From: Chaetorhynchus papuensis
Lineage: Eukaryota > Chordata > Aves > Passeriformes > Rhipiduridae
Assembly: GCA_013396525.1 (NCBI GenBank)
Contig: VWYX01000881.1
Location: 210,152-274,151, forward strand
Direction: 5' to 3'
DNA: 64,000 nt
The position numbers and the translations under genes are program-made. The notes beneath the pieces are model-generated. The model searched no databases. It was not told where the DNA came from and saw nothing but the letters and a program-made list of their open reading frames with translations. Positions 60,951-64,000 of this stretch are shown here, one piece after another (position 1 is the stretch's first letter; the number at the start of each line of letters is the position of its first letter).

Positions 60951-63388
60951 ACTGTCATATTTCACTTTTCCCTAAAACAACTACTACACCACAGAAAATT
61001 TTCTGACACTAGGGGAATATATTCAGAGCCTGATGATATGTATCATGCATAATTTTATTTAAACAAAAAAATGTAGAAAAAAAAATTTCTTCATTTTACT
61101 TGTATAGAACAAATAAGAGACTTCTTGTAGCTTCCAGGCTCGTCCCCAGTATTATAAGTCAGCTACATAAAGTGAAGATGCTGGATTTAGATGCAAGGAA
61201 CATAGGCTTGAGAATAATTTTTCAATTTGCTTAAGCAGTAACAGTTTTCTTAATTTTAATTAATTAACGAACACAAGGCTGGTGGAAAAAAAATATCATT
61301 GCAAATGCAAATGTTCTGCTGGAGTCACAGACTATAGCTTCATTTGGCCTTTTCCACCTTGAGAACACACAAATTTTTACAGCTGACCAGACAGTGCAGG
61401 CTAGTTAAGCAGGTAACACAAACTTAAAAGAGATCTGTGTGCTTCTGTAAGAAATATATATTTTACATGATTGCTGCTGTTCCTATCTGTACAAACTATC
61501 CAACTGCTTTTACACTATACTGTTATTACTCTCATGGCTGTATCACACGCTATACATGAAGCACATGAAAAGTTATTGCATATGTATCAACCTGAGTATC
61601 TTCTGTGGAGGTACAGGTCACCAAAACTGCCTCCTTGAAAAGTAATGTTTATGTTTTATAAAGACTCCTGGAAGGCTGTTTACTATATGAAAAAGCACTT
61701 TCTAAAAATCAAAACCAAACCAAACCACCAAAACCAATGCACTATGTTCTATACAAGTCCTAAAAATCAAGGGGTTTATGCACTGCTCAGCTCTGTTTTG
61801 ATTTTTTCCAAAGGATATGCAAAATAAATGATGAGAAAGTGGGATGTTTTCTTATACACCAGTGAAGAGCAAAAAGCAGGACAGATCTGATCAAAATCCA
61901 CTTATTTAAACCAAAAATAAAGTCCAAGAAGTCTATATAAGGTTACAAGCTACCTGCACATCTTACTAGTAAATTCAAGATTCTTAAGTTTTCACCGGAG
62001 TGCTGGGTTTGAAATCACAAGCAATGGTTGTTCAGTTCTGCTCCTGATTCCCTCATAGAAGTCATCTGTTGCCAAGCTGCCATTCCCTGGCCTCTGTGAA
62101 AGCAGGACTGGGAATGGGGGCCCTCTGGATGGACACAGCAGATGCCTGGCTCTGTGGTGTTGGCTACTTCTCTGGCTGGGCAGCATTAAGGGAAACTGTA
62201 GCTGATATTTTATTACTCACTCACCTCCACAAGGAGATACATCCTAATCAGGATTTTACATGAGATTCCTTTCTGCCATTATCTTACACTGTAGCAGGTA
62301 GAGAGAACTTCCACTGTACTAACAAGTATGGTGACACAAAAAGTTGGCAGAAGGTCACCAGAGTAGGCTGCAAACAGCTCAAAATAATTCAGCACTTTCC
62401 ATTTACTTGGCTTTTAACATAAGCATTTCACTGCAAGCAAGTTTAAGTGTACAAAATTACTGCCATTAAAAGAAAAGGTATAAAAAAAGGGAATAATAAA
62501 AACCTTGTAAATACATTTGAACTAACAGATATATAATACACAATGGAAGTTTATACAGCTTGTAATGTAATTACTAGAGGCACTTCAATTTAATTCAATT
62601 TATATATCAAATATAACAATAGATTTAATAGAAGAAAAATGCCAGAGTTAGAGTGAAAAGGAAAAGCATTGTAGGTCACTATAGAACACATTAAAATAAT
62701 ATAATCATTGTACTTTTACTTATTTTTCTGCATATGTACAAGTTCTTTTCCTAAAAGAACATGTAACACTATCTCTAAAGCTTTTGCTGAATTCTCTGTG
62801 AAAGTACATATGGCTTTATAGTAAACAAAGTGTGATTATTTTCAAATGCTAACATTTCTGATTATTAGTGAATGTTGTATACCAATATGATTTCTAGATA
62901 TATGTCAAACAAAGTACTGCAATAGATTTTTTCCTTGAGATTACTGAATTATGCATCTAAATTACATGCAATCAGAAAACTATTTTACAACTTCAAATTA
63001 TAAACACGCACACATAAGTAACACAGGAAATAAGGAAACACTACATATTATATTTGATAATCTTTCATTTTTCCTTTATATATTCTTCTTCCCTTTCAGA
63101 GGAAAAAAAAGAATCTCCATCCAAAGCTGTATAATGTTTAGCACTAAAGGCTCCACCCATCAATAGCATATTCAAGATTATAGTACCAACATTTAGTTGA
63201 GCAGCATTTCAGAACTGCCTATGAGTACTTACTTTACCATGCACCTGTGTGCCCTGAAACAATCATGGGCAATGGTACTAAAAGAATCACTGAAGAGCAG
63301 AGAAAAATAAAAAAGGGGGTATCAGAAAACATGGAGGGGGAGAAGCTCCCAAAATTAAATCCCAAAAGCCCTAGAGACAGTAATGGAG
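60951..63388. other. Probable ERICH1 upstream intron, nothing recognised
   Basis: AT-rich with no recognisable exon or repeat. Confidence 0.45.
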
Positions 63389-64000
63389 TGCACTGGGCTT
63401 GCATGGCCAGGTTTTTTGGTAGCAGGGGCGCTACAGGGGTGGTTTCTGTGAGCAGCTGCCAGAAGCTTCCTCCATGTCCAGCAGAGCCAATGCCAGACAG
63501 CTCCAGGATGGATGTGCCCCTGGCCAAGGCAGAGCCAATCAGAAATGGTGGTAACACCTATGGGATAACACATTTAAGAAGAATTGAAAAAAGCTATTGC
63601 ACAGCTGTAATTGCTGCCAGAGAAGAGTGGGATGAGAACATGTGAGAGGAACAGCTCTGCAGACACCAGGGTCAGTGTAGAAGGAGGGCAGGAGGTGCTC
63701 CAGGCACCAGAGCCCAGATTCCCCTGCAGCCTAGGGTGCAGCCCATGGTGAGGCAGCTGTGCCCCTGCAGCCCATGGAGAACCACGGGGATGCAGAGACC
63801 CACCCACAGCCCATGGAGGAGACCCACCCTGAGCAGGTGGATGCCTGAGAGGAGGCTGTGACCCTGTAGGAGGCCTGTGCTGGAGCAGGCTCCTGGCAGG
63901 GACCTGCAGACCTGTGGAGAGAGGAGCCCACGCTGGAGCAGGTTTGCTGGTGGGACTTGTGACCCCGTGGGGGACCCACACTGGAGCAGGCTGTGCCTGA
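63389..64000 (+). mobile_element. ERV LTR, third copy of the inner-LTR family, cut by window end
   Basis: Begins 'tgcactgggcttgcatgg' and carries 'gctgccagaagcttcctcca' from 63455. It is the same as the copy at 30021 over that segment, and is followed by the internal GGAGCAG-type repeat region. The element continues past 64000. The left flank is TGGAG; its partner would lie outside the window. Whether this is a solo LTR or the 5' LTR of a longer provirus cannot be seen. Confidence 0.88.

Noticed and set aside
1..64000. CRISPR arrays, tRNA or rRNA genes, bacterial-type operons, intact retroviral genes
   Set aside because: None seen. The window is vertebrate nuclear DNA and the retroviral remnants are LTRs only.

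Overview
This window is vertebrate nuclear DNA and almost certainly from a bird. It is AT-rich and gene-poor. It carries several 3'-end fragments of CR1 LINEs with the typical ATTCTRTG tails, four long decayed CR1 ORF2 fragments, and endogenous-retrovirus LTRs of types common in neoavian and especially passerine genomes. There is no operon, CRISPR array or other prokaryotic-style system.

The one confidently recognised gene is ERICH1 (glutamate-rich 1) on the minus strand. Its last three coding exons lie at 48802-48399, 45714-45520 and 41001-40928. The splice phases agree at both junctions, and a polyadenylation signal follows at 40778-40773. The N-terminal exons were not found and probably lie beyond the right edge of the window, so 48.8-64 kb is most likely ERICH1 upstream intron.

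Layout: 1-14.8 kb is intergenic, with moderately GC-rich blocks, a decayed minus-strand CR1 (about 5.05-5.66 kb) and small repeats, but no recognised gene. At 14.86-17.14 kb there is a candidate three-exon minus-strand gene for an unrecognised 99-residue protein. All of its junctions are phase 0; one intron holds a perfect 46-bp tandem duplication. A small CpG-rich island lies at 20.58-20.87 kb next to a 22-T tract. From 23 to 40 kb there is an exon-like segment, an LTR (25.47-26.23 kb), decayed CR1 copies (27.2-28.2 and 33.2-34.2 kb), and a nested pair of LTRs (29.87-31.49 kb) whose inner member contains a 587-base assembly gap. The ERICH1 3' part follows at 40.75-48.8 kb, with another LTR in an intron. 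The upstream part holds a solo LTR with a perfect 5-bp target-site duplication (49.83-50.93 kb), a long minus-strand CR1 (55.74 to about 57.48 kb), a CR1 tail (60.88 kb) and a third copy of the same LTR family cut off by the window end.

Family assignments of repeats were made from remembered landmark motifs, not from a database search. The 99-residue candidate is the most interesting possibly undescribed item, but it is a reading-frame and splice-site argument only.
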